A stretch of DNA of 64,000 bases, from assembly GCF_000020725.1 (NCBI RefSeq), contig NC_011146.1:1014501-1078500 (forward strand), read 5' to 3'. The stretch's first letter is position 1. Every line of letters starts with the position of its first letter. Source of the DNA: Citrifermentans bemidjiense Bem. Its GTDB lineage: Bacteria; Desulfobacterota; Desulfuromonadia; Geobacterales; Geobacteraceae. Position numbers and translations under genes: made by a program. Shown one piece after another: positions 26,597 through 35,888 of the stretch. The notes below the pieces were generated by a model. It searched no databases. It was given only the letters and a program-made list of their open reading frames with translations, and had not been told where the DNA came from.

Positions 26597-28222
26597 CTAG
26601 ATGCCCAGCTGCTTGAAGAAGTCGTTCCCCTTGTCGTCCACCAGGATGAACGCCGGGAAGTCCTCAACCTCTATCTTCCAAACCGCCTCCATGCCGAGCT
26701 CGGGGAAGTCGATGCACTCGACCTTCTTGATGTTCTCCTCGGCCAGGATGGCAGCCGGGCCGCCGATGGAGCCCAGGTAGAAGCCGCCGTGCTTCTTACA
26801 GGCGTCGGTGACCTGCTGGGAGCGGTTGCCCTTGGCGATCATGATCATGGAGCCGCCGTTTGCCTGCAGGAGGTCGACGTAGGAGTCCATGCGACCGGCG
26901 GTGGTGGGGCCGAAGGAGCCGGAGGGCTTCCCTTTCGGGGTCTTCGCCGGGCCCGCGTAGTAGATCGGGTGGTTCTTCAGGTACTCGGGAAGCGGCTTGC
27001 CGGAGTCGAGTATCTCCTTGAACTTGGCGTGGGCGATGTCGCGGCCGACCACGATGGTTCCGGAGAGGAGCAGCGGCGTGGAGACCGGGTGCTTGGTCAA
27101 CTCGGCAAGGACGTCCTTGAGCGGCTGGTTCAGGTTGATCCTGACGCCGTGCTCGTGCTTGCCGCGGAAACGCTCGGGGATCAGGCGGCCCGGGTTGTCG
27201 TCCATCTGCTCGACCCAGATCCCTTCCTTGTTGATCTTCGCCTTGATGTTGCGGTCAGCGGAGCAGGAGACCCCCATGCCGACCGGGCAGGAGGCGCCGT
27301 GGCGGGGCAGGCGGACGATGCGCACGTCGTGGGCGAAGTACTTGCCGCCGAACTGCGCGCCGATGCCGGATTCCTGGGCCGCCTTGAGGAGCTGCTGCTC
27401 GAGCTCGACGTCGCGGAACGCCTGGCCACCGTCGTTGCCGGAGGTGGGGAGGGCGTCCAGGTATTTGGCGCTGGCGAGCTTCACGGTCTTCAGGCACGCC
27501 TCGGCGGAGGTGCCGCCGATGGCGAAGGCCAAGTGGTACGGCGGGCAGGCCGCGGTCCCGAGGGTCTTCATCTTGGCGACCAGAAACTTGATCAGGCTGT
27601 CCGGGTTAAGGAGCGCCTTGGTCTCCTGGTAGAGATAGGTCTTGTTGGCGGAGCCGCCCCCCTTGGCCATGAAAAGGAACTTGTACTCGGCCCCTTTGGT
27701 CGCGTAGACGTCGATCTGGGCCGGGAGGTTGGTGCCGGTGTTGATCTCCTTGTACATGTCCAGAGCCACGGTCTGGGAGTAGCGCAGGTTCTCCTCGGTG
27801 TAGGTCTTGTAGACCCCCTTGGAGAGGTACTCCTCGTCGTTGGCGCCGGTCCAGACCTGCTGCCCTTTCTTGCCCATGACGATGGCGGTGCCGGTGTCCT
27901 GGCAGATGGGGAGTTCGAGCTGCGCTGCGACCTCTGCGTTTCTCAGGAAGGCGAGGGCGACACCCTTGTCGTTTTGGGAGGCTTCCGGGTCGGCGAGGAT
28001 CTTGGCTACCTGCTCATTGTGCTCCGGGCGCAGCATGAAGGAGAGGTCCTTCATGGCGGCGTTGGCCGCGATGGTAAGCGCCTCGGGCGCCACCTTGAGG
28101 ATCTCCTGCCCCTCGAAGTTGGACACCGACACGTACTGCTTGGAATCCGGGATCAGGCGGTACTTGGTGCTGTCCGGTCCGAGCGGGAAGGCTTCCTGGT
28201 ACTTGAACTCTGGAGTTGCCAT
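26597..28222 (-). CDS. fumA: Fumarate hydratase, class I (iron-sulfur)
   Basis: A 541-residue single-chain class I fumarase that interconverts fumarate and malate in the TCA cycle with a [4Fe-4S] cluster. The alpha part contains [28 protein letters not shown] and [20 protein letters not shown]. The beta part contains [16 protein letters not shown] and [26 protein letters not shown]. Three widely spaced cysteines (ICQD, ACPP, SCPVG) are the expected cluster ligands. Start ATG 28222 has AAAAGGAGAAGAG upstream. In an acetate-oxidising metal reducer this would be a central respiratory enzyme. Confidence 0.94.
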   Translation of the reverse strand: MATPEFKYQEAFPLGPDSTKYRLIPDSKQYVSVSNFEGQEILKVAPEALTIAANAAMKDLSFMLRPEHNEQVAKILADPEASQNDKGVALAFLRNAEVAAQLELPICQDTGTAIVMGKKGQQVWTGANDEEYLSKGVYKTYTEENLRYSQTVALDMYKEINTGTNLPAQIDVYATKGAEYKFLFMAKGGGSANKTYLYQETKALLNPDSLIKFLVAKMKTLGTAACPPYHLAFAIGGTSAEACLKTVKLASAKYLDALPTSGNDGGQAFRDVELEQQLLKAAQESGIGAQFGGKYFAHDVRIVRLPRHGASCPVGMGVSCSADRNIKAKINKEGIWVEQMDDNPGRLIPERFRGKHEHGVRINLNQPLKDVLAELTKHPVSTPLLLSGTIVVGRDIAHAKFKEILDSGKPLPEYLKNHPIYYAGPAKTPKGKPSGSFGPTTAGRMDSYVDLLQANGGSMIMIAKGNRSQQVTDACKKHGGFYLGSIGGPAAILAEENIKKVECIDFPELGMEAVWKIEVEDFPAFILVDDKGNDFFKQLGI

Positions 28223-28302
28223 CGATTCTCTTCTCCTTTTGCTGGGATGATGGTGACAATCTACTCTATCGGCTCCTGCCGGGACTGAAGGCAGGAAAAA
28301 TT

Positions 28303-28331
28303 TGTATACAGTATCCCGGAATATATTGCAA
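28303..28331 (-). promoter_or_regulatory. Promoter and palindrome upstream of fumarase
   Basis: On the minus strand TTGCAA (28326-28331) and TATACA (-10, 28303-28308) are 17 bases apart, about 80 bases before the gene. The -10 is inside the 8-base palindrome TGTATACA (28303-28310), a shape common for GntR-type operators, so a repressor site is possible. Confidence 0.45.
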
Positions 28332-28383
28332 AAGGCTCACTTTGTCGAGAGGGAATTGAAGCCAAGCGCGCCCCTGGAGCAGA

Positions 28384-28414
28384 AAAGCCCCCCTGCCGGG
28401 CGGAGGGGGGCTTT
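28384..28414 (-). terminator. Terminator of the lipase-like gene
   Basis: AAAGCCCCCC (28384-28393) pairs with GGGGGGCTTT (28405-28414) around an 11-base loop; on the minus strand CTTTTC follows. It is 33 bases past the stop codon of the lipase-like gene. Confidence 0.75.
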
Positions 28415-28446
28415 CATGAACTGCGGCGGGAGGCGGAGCTCTCCGT

Positions 28447-30945
28447 CTACTTGGGAGAGCCGAACACCTTCATGGTACGGGGCGGGGTGATGCGGTACTC
28501 TATCCTCCCTCCGGTCCCGACCGGGACCTTGGGGAGGGCAGGCGAGACCACGGTCGGGTCGACGGCAATCCCGTTCAGGACGAAATACACCATCTGCCTC
28601 TGCATGAGCCTGAGCGTTTCCGGCGAGCCGGCGAGGTCGATGAAGGAGCCGTGCTTGGCGTCCGGCTGGTCGAACTGGAAGTACCCTTCGCGGGGGGCGG
28701 TCGCCGTCGCGCTCCCGGCGGCGGGCGCCACCTTGGGGACCGGCAGGCCGCCGGCGAGGGTCATCATGAAGGGGGCGGGGACCCGCCCGGAGAGGTAGCT
28801 CAACTGGTCGAAGCCCGGTGCCGTCGCCCGCGCCTCCGGGGTTCCCAGCACCTCGCGCCCCCCAAGCGCGTTGCCGAGATAGCGCGTGCTGGAGTTGGGG
28901 ATGACTATGTCGCCGTTAGTAGGGCGGCCTGAGGCGTCGAAGCTCGTGCTGGTCGCCTCCTGCATCAGGACCCTTCCGGAGAGGCGCGACGGCAGCGGAG
29001 TCCCGTTCGCTAGGTTGGGAAGCGGCGTGGTCATGGTGGCCGGGTCGGCCGGGTCGACAACCGACTGGGTGAGCTGGAAGAACTGGTGGTAGAGCGGCGT
29101 CCCCGGCTCGATGCCGTGAGCCGCGAGCCCGGCGACGATTCCCGGGCCGAAGTCGGGGCTGTCCCTCAAGAGGTAGGCGACGCGGCCGCCGGGGACGTTC
29201 AGGAGCCCTTTCATGTCGGCGTCGAGCGTTGCCTGCGTGTAGGGAGGGGTACCCGGCGCTGCCGACAAGGTGGTGTTCCCGGCGAGGAAGTAGGCGCCGA
29301 CGATGGCGCCCAGGCTCATGCCGACGAACTTAGGTTTCACGAGCGGGTTGGGGGCGTTGGCCCCGAGCGCCGCGAACCCCTGCGAGGCGAGCGCCGGGTC
29401 GAAGGAGGGGGGGGCCGCCACCAGTTCTAACCGGTGCAGGTTCAAGGCCGCCTGCTGTATGTTGGTGCGGGTGGCAAGCGGCGCGCCGAGCGCTATGAAG
29501 TCCTCCCCCCATGCGGTGCCGGTCGTGTGCCCCGGGAGGGCGAGTGCGCCATGCAGCGGGAGGTCGATGGCGACCACAGCGAAACCCGCCCCAGTGAGAC
29601 TCCCGGCCAGGGCGATGACGTCCTCCTTGGGGCGGTTGATGCTGGGCTGGTAGATGGCGAGCGGCCATCCCCCTGCAGGGGGAGCGCCGGCCGGTGCGAG
29701 GTACACGAAGGGGATCTGGCGCTCGGAGTGGTAGAAGCCGGTGAGCCTGTGCGTCGCCGGATCTCTGAACGGCTGCAGCACGGCGCTGGCCGCGCTGTAG
29801 CGCCCGAAGGGGAGGTTGAGATTCATGGTAGTACTCCCGCGCGCGACCGTAGGGCTCACCGAGATATCGGCGCTGGTGAAGCTGCCGGTCGCGACGGCGC
29901 CGACGCTCGCCGGTGGGGAGGCGCTGAGACCTGTCCCCGCAAGCACAGCTGACCAGTAACCCTGCGGGGTAAGGCCGGCTGGGGTGGTTACGGTGACCGA
30001 GTTGAGGCCGGCGCCGATCCAGTTCTTGCCGGGAAGCCCCCCGGGCACCCCGCTCCCCGCGGCGAAGGCGCGCAAGGCGCTCTCCACCGGGACGATACTT
30101 GCCACCGGCGCCGCCGGGTCCGTGGCTATGAACTGCGCGGCGGTGGTATTGAAGCGCCCGATCAGCGCGACCTGGTCCCGGCTCGACACGCTGGTTTGAG
30201 CCGGGGCGGCGGTGAGATCGTCGAGGACCTTCCGGTATCCGGAGAAGACGACGTTGCCGGCCTGGTCGGTGCGGTTGGCGCGGATTGCCTCCAGCGGCTG
30301 GAACGGCCCTGCCAGCGGGAGCGGGGACTTGAGGGCTGCGAAGTAGACCGAACTGCTCACCGCGCCGCCGGTCGAGGCGTCCCGCACCCGGTCGGAAACC
30401 AGGTAGAGGTAGCGGGTGGCCGGAAGCAGTGGAAACCTCGGGAATAAAGAGACGTCGCTGCTGCCGGGGGTGTAGCTGAAGCTGAAGTTGCCGGTGACAT
30501 CGGCGAAGCGCAGCGGCTGGTTCTCCGTCGCATCGGGTGCGGGGGTGTCGGCTTGGATCCGGAACACCTTGATGTTGTCGCCGGTGACGCTGGCTGGGAC
30601 CAGGGGGCTGGCGAACCGGATGTAGATCGGGGCGTTGACGCCGGCGACGGCGCCGCTGCCGCCGACCTCGTAGATGTTGACGTAGGCCAGCGCCTCCAGC
30701 GGGCTCATGGGCGTGTTGGGGGGGCGTAGCCCGACGTTGCCGGTAACGGGGTCCGTGTACTGGGTGAGGGGGTCCTTGGCGTTCGCGGTGGCGAGGACGT
30801 TGGGGAGCGGGATAGTGCCGCTGGCGGGGTCGAAGAGGGCGGTGTTGGGGCTCGCCTCCTGGGAGACCGCGCCGTCGTAACCGCACCCGGCGAGCGCCAG
30901 GAGCAGGATGATGCAGCAAAGCACACGTTGCGTCTGCCTTGTCAT
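28447..30945 (-). CDS. VolA/Pla-1-like surface lipase lipoprotein
   Basis: An 832-residue lipoprotein. The signal ends in the lipobox LALAGC with Cys21 as the acylation site. The N-terminal ~370 residues, beginning FDPASGTIPLPNVL, look like the bacterial lipase N-terminal domain; the C-terminal half is an alpha/beta hydrolase with nucleophile elbow GMSLG (Ser544), WPLAIYQPSINR and a probable catalytic His in DAKHGSF. This matches VolA-type lysophospholipases and Pla-1/Cef lipases. It lies 19 bases after a FadL gene, the same pairing as in Vibrio cholerae, where VolA releases fatty acid from lysophosphatidylcholine for FadL uptake. The substrate here is inferred. Confidence 0.8.
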   Translation of the reverse strand: MTRQTQRVLCCIILLLALAGCGYDGAVSQEASPNTALFDPASGTIPLPNVLATANAKDPLTQYTDPVTGNVGLRPPNTPMSPLEALAYVNIYEVGGSGAVAGVNAPIYIRFASPLVPASVTGDNIKVFRIQADTPAPDATENQPLRFADVTGNFSFSYTPGSSDVSLFPRFPLLPATRYLYLVSDRVRDASTGGAVSSSVYFAALKSPLPLAGPFQPLEAIRANRTDQAGNVVFSGYRKVLDDLTAAPAQTSVSSRDQVALIGRFNTTAAQFIATDPAAPVASIVPVESALRAFAAGSGVPGGLPGKNWIGAGLNSVTVTTPAGLTPQGYWSAVLAGTGLSASPPASVGAVATGSFTSADISVSPTVARGSTTMNLNLPFGRYSAASAVLQPFRDPATHRLTGFYHSERQIPFVYLAPAGAPPAGGWPLAIYQPSINRPKEDVIALAGSLTGAGFAVVAIDLPLHGALALPGHTTGTAWGEDFIALGAPLATRTNIQQAALNLHRLELVAAPPSFDPALASQGFAALGANAPNPLVKPKFVGMSLGAIVGAYFLAGNTTLSAAPGTPPYTQATLDADMKGLLNVPGGRVAYLLRDSPDFGPGIVAGLAAHGIEPGTPLYHQFFQLTQSVVDPADPATMTTPLPNLANGTPLPSRLSGRVLMQEATSTSFDASGRPTNGDIVIPNSSTRYLGNALGGREVLGTPEARATAPGFDQLSYLSGRVPAPFMMTLAGGLPVPKVAPAAGSATATAPREGYFQFDQPDAKHGSFIDLAGSPETLRLMQRQMVYFVLNGIAVDPTVVSPALPKVPVGTGGRIEYRITPPRTMKVFGSPK

Positions 30946-30964
30946 ATGACCTCCTCGTCTGGCG

Positions 30965-32326
30965 TCAGAACTTGAAGTTAAGGTTCGCCGCCAGCAGGTA
31001 GGCGTCGCTTTTGAAGGTGCCGTTGGACCCGCGCAGCGCAGCCATGTCCTGGTTGTTGACCGTGCGGTCCACGAAGTGCACCCACATGTAGGTCAGGTCG
31101 AAGGTGCCCATGCTGTGATGAATGCCGGCACCGACGGCAAAGCTGTGGCGGTCGGCGTCGGGGAGCAGCGGATCGAGGGTGGCGTCGGGAACGGGGGTGT
31201 TGTCGAAGGAGTAGCCGGCGCGCAGGTCGAGGACGTCGTTCAGGGAGTATTGCCCGCCGAACTTGTAACCCCAGACGTCGCGCCAGTCTCTCGGGTCCGG
31301 GCGGTTGTTGAAGGCGGCAAATTCGGGCGAGTCGAACTCGATCAGCAACTGGTCGAAGCTGCTCCAGCCGGTCCGGGTGGCGTCAAACTCGAGGGTGAGT
31401 TTTTCCGTGGGGTGCCAGGCAACGCCCAAGTCCAGGGTGTCGGGGAGGACGATCCGGGTCGAGGCGGCGCTGGTGGCGCGGGCCCTGGTGTAGGGGAAGG
31501 GGGCGGCCGCCGTGAAGCCTATGGCACCAAGCCCCGTAGGGGTGGTGGCGAGGAAGTTGGCGTCGCCGTTCACGTCGAGGGTGATCCGGCTCCGGTAGGC
31601 GACGCCGAAGCTGTACTGCGGCCGCGGTTTCCAAAGGATCCCGAAGTTGTACCCGACGCCGGTCGCTGTCCCGTCCAGCCCCAGCGAGCCGAGCTCGTAG
31701 GCGCCGAACGGAGGAGCCGGCGCGGTGGGATCAATCGCCGGGGCATAGGTCATCTTCTGCAGCGACACTACAGCGTAGGTGACGTCGAGAGCGCCGGCGA
31801 CGGCCAGCTTCAGGTCGTCGAAGCGGTACGCAACCGTTGGCTGAAAGTTGATCGGTTTGATTGAGGCAGTCTGCACCTGATTCCTGAAGACGCTGGAGTC
31901 GTCCCAGCTCTTGGCCAGAGGGTACATGGCGTTGATGCCCAGGCCGAAGGAAAGCGGTAAGCGATCCATGCTGTAGGTGGCGTAGAGGGTCGGCGCCACG
32001 ACGATGTCCCTTCTGGACTTCTCCGTCACGTGGGTAGTTCCTGTGTCCAGTGGAGGTGTGCCGCTTAGTGGCGTGGTGCCGTGAAACTCGGTCTGGGGCA
32101 CCAGTATCACCAGCGAGCCCAAGTTCGCCTGCGCGCCGCGCAGAAACGAGATCCCTGCCGGGTTGAAGTACAGCGCGCTCGGGTCGTCCGCCTGCGCCGC
32201 GAACGCGTTTCCCATCGCCATCGCCTTGGCCCCCTGCTCGCTCACCTTGAACCCTGCCGCATGGCAGATGCCGGCCGCCCCCAATAAGGCGCAGGCCGCG
32301 CCCGCATAGCACACAGATCTTATCAT
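30965..32326 (-). CDS. FadL/OmpP1 family outer-membrane fatty acid channel
   Basis: A 453-residue outer-membrane beta-barrel for long-chain hydrophobic compounds. Signal peptide residues 1-23 end CHA; the mature N-terminus AGFKVSEQGAKAMAMGNAF is the FadL hatch, with the conserved DDPSALYFNPAG next to it. Alternating strands and a terminal aromatic residue (LNFKF) complete the barrel. ATG 32326 follows AAGGAG; a start 45 bases upstream lacks this. First gene of a two-gene operon with the lipase. Confidence 0.9.
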   Translation of the reverse strand: MIRSVCYAGAACALLGAAGICHAAGFKVSEQGAKAMAMGNAFAAQADDPSALYFNPAGISFLRGAQANLGSLVILVPQTEFHGTTPLSGTPPLDTGTTHVTEKSRRDIVVAPTLYATYSMDRLPLSFGLGINAMYPLAKSWDDSSVFRNQVQTASIKPINFQPTVAYRFDDLKLAVAGALDVTYAVVSLQKMTYAPAIDPTAPAPPFGAYELGSLGLDGTATGVGYNFGILWKPRPQYSFGVAYRSRITLDVNGDANFLATTPTGLGAIGFTAAAPFPYTRARATSAASTRIVLPDTLDLGVAWHPTEKLTLEFDATRTGWSSFDQLLIEFDSPEFAAFNNRPDPRDWRDVWGYKFGGQYSLNDVLDLRAGYSFDNTPVPDATLDPLLPDADRHSFAVGAGIHHSMGTFDLTYMWVHFVDRTVNNQDMAALRGSNGTFKSDAYLLAANLNFKF

Positions 32327-32575
32327 TAGATTCTCCTTGACGACCACGTGACTGAGCCCATATCGCTGCATCGTGAAAGTGCAGCAAAATAGGCCACTTG
32401 CGCCTGAGGCTTAGTGCCGTTCTCGGCAGCGGGATTTCCATGTGAAGCCCCGGCCGTCGGCAATAATTAGCATTTGCCAATGCTACAGCCCCCTGTGGTG
32501 AAGTCAAGAGAGACGCCGGTGTCCGCGGGAGTGCCTAACTGCCGCCGCCTGACTCAGCTCATATTTAGTTGTTGA

Positions 32576-32839
32576 TCAGTGCACCGTCTTCTCCCGGACC
32601 ATGCGGCCGAGCATCTGGCGCAGTTCGTCTTCCTCAACGAAGCTGAACAGGTCGCTCCTGCCGAAGGCGACCTCGACGCACCCTCGTCTTTTTTTCAGGG
32701 TGACGTCCACCTCGTGGACACCGTTGCCGAGGAGCCCGTAGTAGACCTGGTCCAGGCCGTTGCGGCTCCGGAATGCCTCTTTCCCTCTCATCTCGAAATA
32801 CACAGCCTGGTCCAGCGCGTCGTTGGTAAGGTAGATCAT
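32576..32839 (-). CDS. Hypothetical protein, 87 residues
   Basis: A small acidic/basic protein without signal peptide or membrane helix, sequence starting MIYLTNDALDQAVYFEMRGKE. I do not recognise the family. A good GAGGAGG lies just before ATG 32839, and a Lys-Arg-Arg cluster is present at 49-52. It is separated from fadL by about 250 bases with no gene and is probably monocistronic. The opposite-strand frame over it lacks a ribosome-binding site. Confidence 0.55.
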   Translation of the reverse strand: MIYLTNDALDQAVYFEMRGKEAFRSRNGLDQVYYGLLGNGVHEVDVTLKKRRGCVEVAFGRSDLFSFVEEDELRQMLGRMVREKTVH

Positions 32840-33012
32840 GGTGCACCTCCTCGTTTTTCTATATCAAACCATGAGGTGGTGACAGATAACGTCGCACATC
32901 TAAGGAGAGGCTACCCTCATCCCTCGACCCCCGCCGGGGGAGGAGAAAGTCTTGACAATTGCGCGGCCGGATTGTACGCCTATGTCCTTGAACAACGTGG
33001 AGGGGGTGGGGT

Positions 33013-33585
33013 ATGGACGGAGATCGCATCAAATGGGACCAGCGTTACCGCGACGTCGAACGCTTCTTTTCCCTAGGTCCGTCGAGGTTTCTCGCCGATT
33101 CATTTGCGCGGGTACTCTCCCTGGTCCGGGGGAGGAGGGCGCTGGACCTCGCTTGCGGCGAAGGGCGCAACAGCATCTATCTGGCGCAGCAAGGCTTCGA
33201 GGTGAGCGGCGTGGACATTTCGCCGGTGGGGCTTGAACGGGGGAAGAGGAGGGCGGCGGAGCTGGGCGTCCCGGTGGAGTTCATCGAGGCCGACCTGGAT
33301 CATTGGCGACCGCAGGAAAGCTACGACCTGATCCTTAACTTCAACTTCCTGATGCGCGACCTGATCCCGGCTTTGATCGAGGCACTCTCGCCGGGCGGGG
33401 TGGTGCTGATGGAGACCATACTGGACGCGCCGGGCCTGCAAGGGGAGCACCGGAGGGATTACCTGCTGCAACCTGGGGAGTTGGGGAACATCTTCGAGGA
33501 GTTCGAGGGGAAGGTGCTGCTTCTGGAAGAGGACGGCGCTCAGGAGATCCCGGTGGCGCGGGTGCTGTTTCAAAAACGGCTGTAA
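33013..33585 (+). CDS. Class I SAM-dependent methyltransferase
   Basis: A 190-residue methyltransferase of the TehB/small-molecule type. The AdoMet-binding motif I is LDLACGEGRNSIYLAQQG (about 43-60), followed by the acidic residue of motif II in GVDISPVGLERGK and motif IV in YDLILNFNFL. The substrate cannot be told from sequence. ATG 33013 has GGAGGGGG close upstream. It converges with ubiE across a hairpin. Confidence 0.8.
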   Translation: MDGDRIKWDQRYRDVERFFSLGPSRFLADSFARVLSLVRGRRALDLACGEGRNSIYLAQQGFEVSGVDISPVGLERGKRRAAELGVPVEFIEADLDHWRPQESYDLILNFNFLMRDLIPALIEALSPGGVVLMETILDAPGLQGEHRRDYLLQPGELGNIFEEFEGKVLLLEEDGAQEIPVARVLFQKRL

Positions 33586-33627
33586 AAAAAGGGTTGAGTG
33601 GGAGCATGCAGCTCCCGGCCTCAACCC
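33584..33627 (-). terminator. Intrinsic terminator for ubiE
   Basis: GGGTTGAG (33591-33598) pairs with CTCAACCC (33620-33627), enclosing an inner hairpin GGGAGC/GCTCCC. On the minus strand a run of seven T (33584-33590) follows. The T-run overlaps the stop codon of the convergent methyltransferase. Confidence 0.75.
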
Positions 33628-33656
33628 ATGGAACGATTATCTACCTTATCTATTAT

Positions 33657-34364
33657 CTACTTCGTGCCGACGTAGACGGTGGCGATGCCGCCGGTCAGGT
33701 CGAAGTGCCGCACGTCCTTGAATCCCACCTGAGTCATCATCCCTTTGAACACCTCCCTGGAGGGGAACTCCAGGACGGAATCCGGCAGGTATTGGTAGGC
33801 GCTGAACCTGGAGAAGGCGCCGCCGATCTTCGGGAGCACCTTCAGGAAGTAGAAGTGGTACAGATCCTTGAACACGGGGAGGGTGGGGGTGGAGAACTCC
33901 AGGATGACGATCTTGCCGTCGTTTTTCAGCACCCGGTGCATCTCGGCGAGTCCCTTGATCCGGTCCACCACGTTCCTGATCCCGAAGGAGATGGTGGCTG
34001 CGTCGAAGCTCCCGTCGTCGAAGGGGATCTCTTCGCAAGGCGCCACCTGCAGCGTAATGCGGCCGCAATGGCGCGAATCCTTTACCTTCACGCGCCCCAG
34101 TTCGATCATCTCGGGGGTGAAGTCGATGCCGACGATGCTGACCGAGGCGGGGGTCTGCGAAGCGATCTCCAGCGCCACGTCCCCGGTGCCGGTGGCGACG
34201 TCGAGCACGCGCCCGGACCCGTTAAGCCCGATCTTCTTTACGGCGAAGCGGCGCCAGCGGCGGTCGATACCCAGGGAAAGAAGTCTGTTCAAAAGATCGT
34301 AACGCGGGGCGATGCTCCCGAACATGGCGCGTATACGTTCACCCTTTTCCGACAATGCGTACAT
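33657..34364 (-). CDS. ubiE: Demethylmenaquinone/ubiquinone methyltransferase
   Basis: A 235-residue C-methyltransferase that completes menaquinone synthesis (the quinone expected in this group). The sequence IRAMFGSIAPRYDLLNRLLSLGIDRRWRR at the N-terminus and LDVATGTGDVALEIA as motif I are family hallmarks; RIKGLAEMHRVLKNDG and VLEFSTP are also typical of MenG/UbiE. Divergent from cdaA. The terminator hairpin lies immediately after the stop. Confidence 0.94.
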   Translation of the reverse strand: MYALSEKGERIRAMFGSIAPRYDLLNRLLSLGIDRRWRRFAVKKIGLNGSGRVLDVATGTGDVALEIASQTPASVSIVGIDFTPEMIELGRVKVKDSRHCGRITLQVAPCEEIPFDDGSFDAATISFGIRNVVDRIKGLAEMHRVLKNDGKIVILEFSTPTLPVFKDLYHFYFLKVLPKIGGAFSRFSAYQYLPDSVLEFPSREVFKGMMTQVGFKDVRHFDLTGGIATVYVGTK

Positions 34365-34594
34365 ATTTTCCTACCTTTTTGGTGCGTGAAATGCTATAAA
34401 TTTTAGCCCCTTCCCCTAGCGGACAGGGTTAGCGAGCTTTGATTTTTAACATAAAGCGCCCCCTCTTGCCAGTAAAAAGCGGCCTCCCTCTTCCACGGAT
34501 TCTCTGCAAATGCGGTTTCCGGACAGAGCCGGCACGCCGCCTGCCCCGGCAGGGCAGCTCACTCCCCGGCGTCATCTCCTCAAGGAGGAAACCG

Positions 34595-35761
34595 TTGCTC
34601 CCGCATTTCCGGCCCCAGGACATCGCAGACATCCTCATCATGACCTTCCTGGTCTACCAGCTTTACAGCTGGTTCAAGAACTCGAAGGCGCTCCAGGTCG
34701 TATTGGGGCTGCTGTTTTTGGGGGTGATCTACTTCATCACCAAGAACCTCGGGTTGTTCATGACCAGCTGGATCCTGCAGGAGCTGGGAACCGTGCTGCT
34801 GGTGCTCTTGATCGTGGTGTTCCAGGCGGAGATCCGTCAGGCCCTTTACCGGCTGAGCCTGTTGCGCAACTTCTTCGACCGCGAGGAGAGCGCCTTGCGC
34901 ATCGACCTCCTGGAGTTCTCGGCCACCGTCTTCTCCCTGGCCTCGCAGCGCATCGGGGCGCTGGTCGTTTTCCAGCGCGAGGAACTGCTGGACGACCACA
35001 TCCTGCACGGCGTCCCCTTGGACTCCCTGGTGAGCGGCTCGCTGATGACCAGCATCTTCATCCCCTCCTCGCCGCTGCATGACGGCGCGGTACTGATCAA
35101 GGACAACAGGGTTTCGCTCGCCTCTTGCCACCTGCCGCTGTCGGTAAGCGCGGACGTGCCGCAGCACCTGGGAACCAGGCACCGGGCCGCACTCGGGCTG
35201 TCGGAGCGCTCAGACGCCGTGATCGTGGTGGTTTCCGAGGAGCGGGGGGAGGTCTCCCTTTCCCTTGCGGGCGAACTGCAGCCGATGGCCTCCGCCGCGC
35301 AGCTCCACGGAAAACTCACCTCGCTGCTGCAGCCCCTATCTCCCGAGGAACAAAGGGTGGGGCTCAAGTCCCGGCTCTTCGCCAACCTCTGGCCCAAGGT
35401 GGCCATCCTCTGCATGGTGGTTGTCTGCTGGCTGCTGATCACCTTCCGCCAGGGGGAGATCCTGACCATAACCGCGCCGGTCACCTTCCACAACCTCCCC
35501 GACTCGCTCACCTTGACTCGCAGCTATCCGGACCAGGTCGATCTGCAGCTCAAGTCGTTTTCGAACCTCGTCTCCCCGAAACAGCTCGACATCGTGGTGG
35601 ATCTCGACCTTTCCAAGGTCAAGGAAGGGAACAACAACATACAGATCAGCAAGGAGCTGATCAAGCTTCCGCCGGGGGTCGTGGTGGTCAACATGGACCG
35701 CTCCCTGATCCGTGTTACGGCCGAGCGCAAGCCCTTGAGGGAGGAAAAACGACGTCGTTAA
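34595..35761 (+). CDS. cdaA: CdaA-type diadenylate cyclase fused to a YbbR domain
   Basis: A 388-residue membrane protein predicted to make cyclic di-AMP from two ATP. Three N-terminal helices (about 10-27, 34-50 and 58-78) lead to the DAC domain with the catalytic DGA (163-165 in PLHDGAVLIKD) and RHR (195-197 in GTRHRAALGLSE). A fourth helix at 268-283 is followed by one YbbR repeat (about 290-375). In Firmicutes the cyclase CdaA and the YbbR protein CdaR are separate neighbours. Start TTG 34595 has AGGAGG at 34583-34588; the open frame reaches back to 34439 but without support. Confidence 0.85.
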   Translation: MLPHFRPQDIADILIMTFLVYQLYSWFKNSKALQVVLGLLFLGVIYFITKNLGLFMTSWILQELGTVLLVLLIVVFQAEIRQALYRLSLLRNFFDREESALRIDLLEFSATVFSLASQRIGALVVFQREELLDDHILHGVPLDSLVSGSLMTSIFIPSSPLHDGAVLIKDNRVSLASCHLPLSVSADVPQHLGTRHRAALGLSERSDAVIVVVSEERGEVSLSLAGELQPMASAAQLHGKLTSLLQPLSPEEQRVGLKSRLFANLWPKVAILCMVVVCWLLITFRQGEILTITAPVTFHNLPDSLTLTRSYPDQVDLQLKSFSNLVSPKQLDIVVDLDLSKVKEGNNNIQISKELIKLPPGVVVVNMDRSLIRVTAERKPLREEKRRR

Positions 35762-35816
35762 ATAGCTGTATTCATTGTTACTTTAAAAAATATTTCCTAG
35801 CAATACGATCATTAGG

Positions 35817-35843
35817 TTGACAGGGCGCAACTTTTGTTATACA
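35817..35843 (+). promoter_or_regulatory. Candidate promoter for the LysM-NlpC/P60 gene
   Basis: TTGACA (35817-35822) and TATACA (35838-35843) have good hexamers but a short 15-base spacer. They lie 46 bases before the start codon in the A/T-rich gap behind cdaA. Confidence 0.45.
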
Positions 35844-35888
35844 AATTTAAGGCCTTGCGGTATTTTCTAAAACAATGAAGGAGGATTC

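Noticed and set aside
26789-28288. A 499-codon plus-strand frame opposite fumarase
   Set aside because: Antisense to a complete class I fumarase; composition (Gly/Val/Asp/Leu-rich) and absence of any family motif mark it as a shadow.
29330-30919. A 529-codon minus-strand frame inside the lipase gene
   Set aside because: Overlaps the VolA-like gene in another frame, extremely Arg/Pro/Gln-rich, no domain recognisable.
32579-33076. A plus-strand frame opposite the 87-residue hypothetical gene
   Set aside because: No ribosome-binding site, overlaps the methyltransferase start and the minus-strand gene has a clear GAGGAGG.
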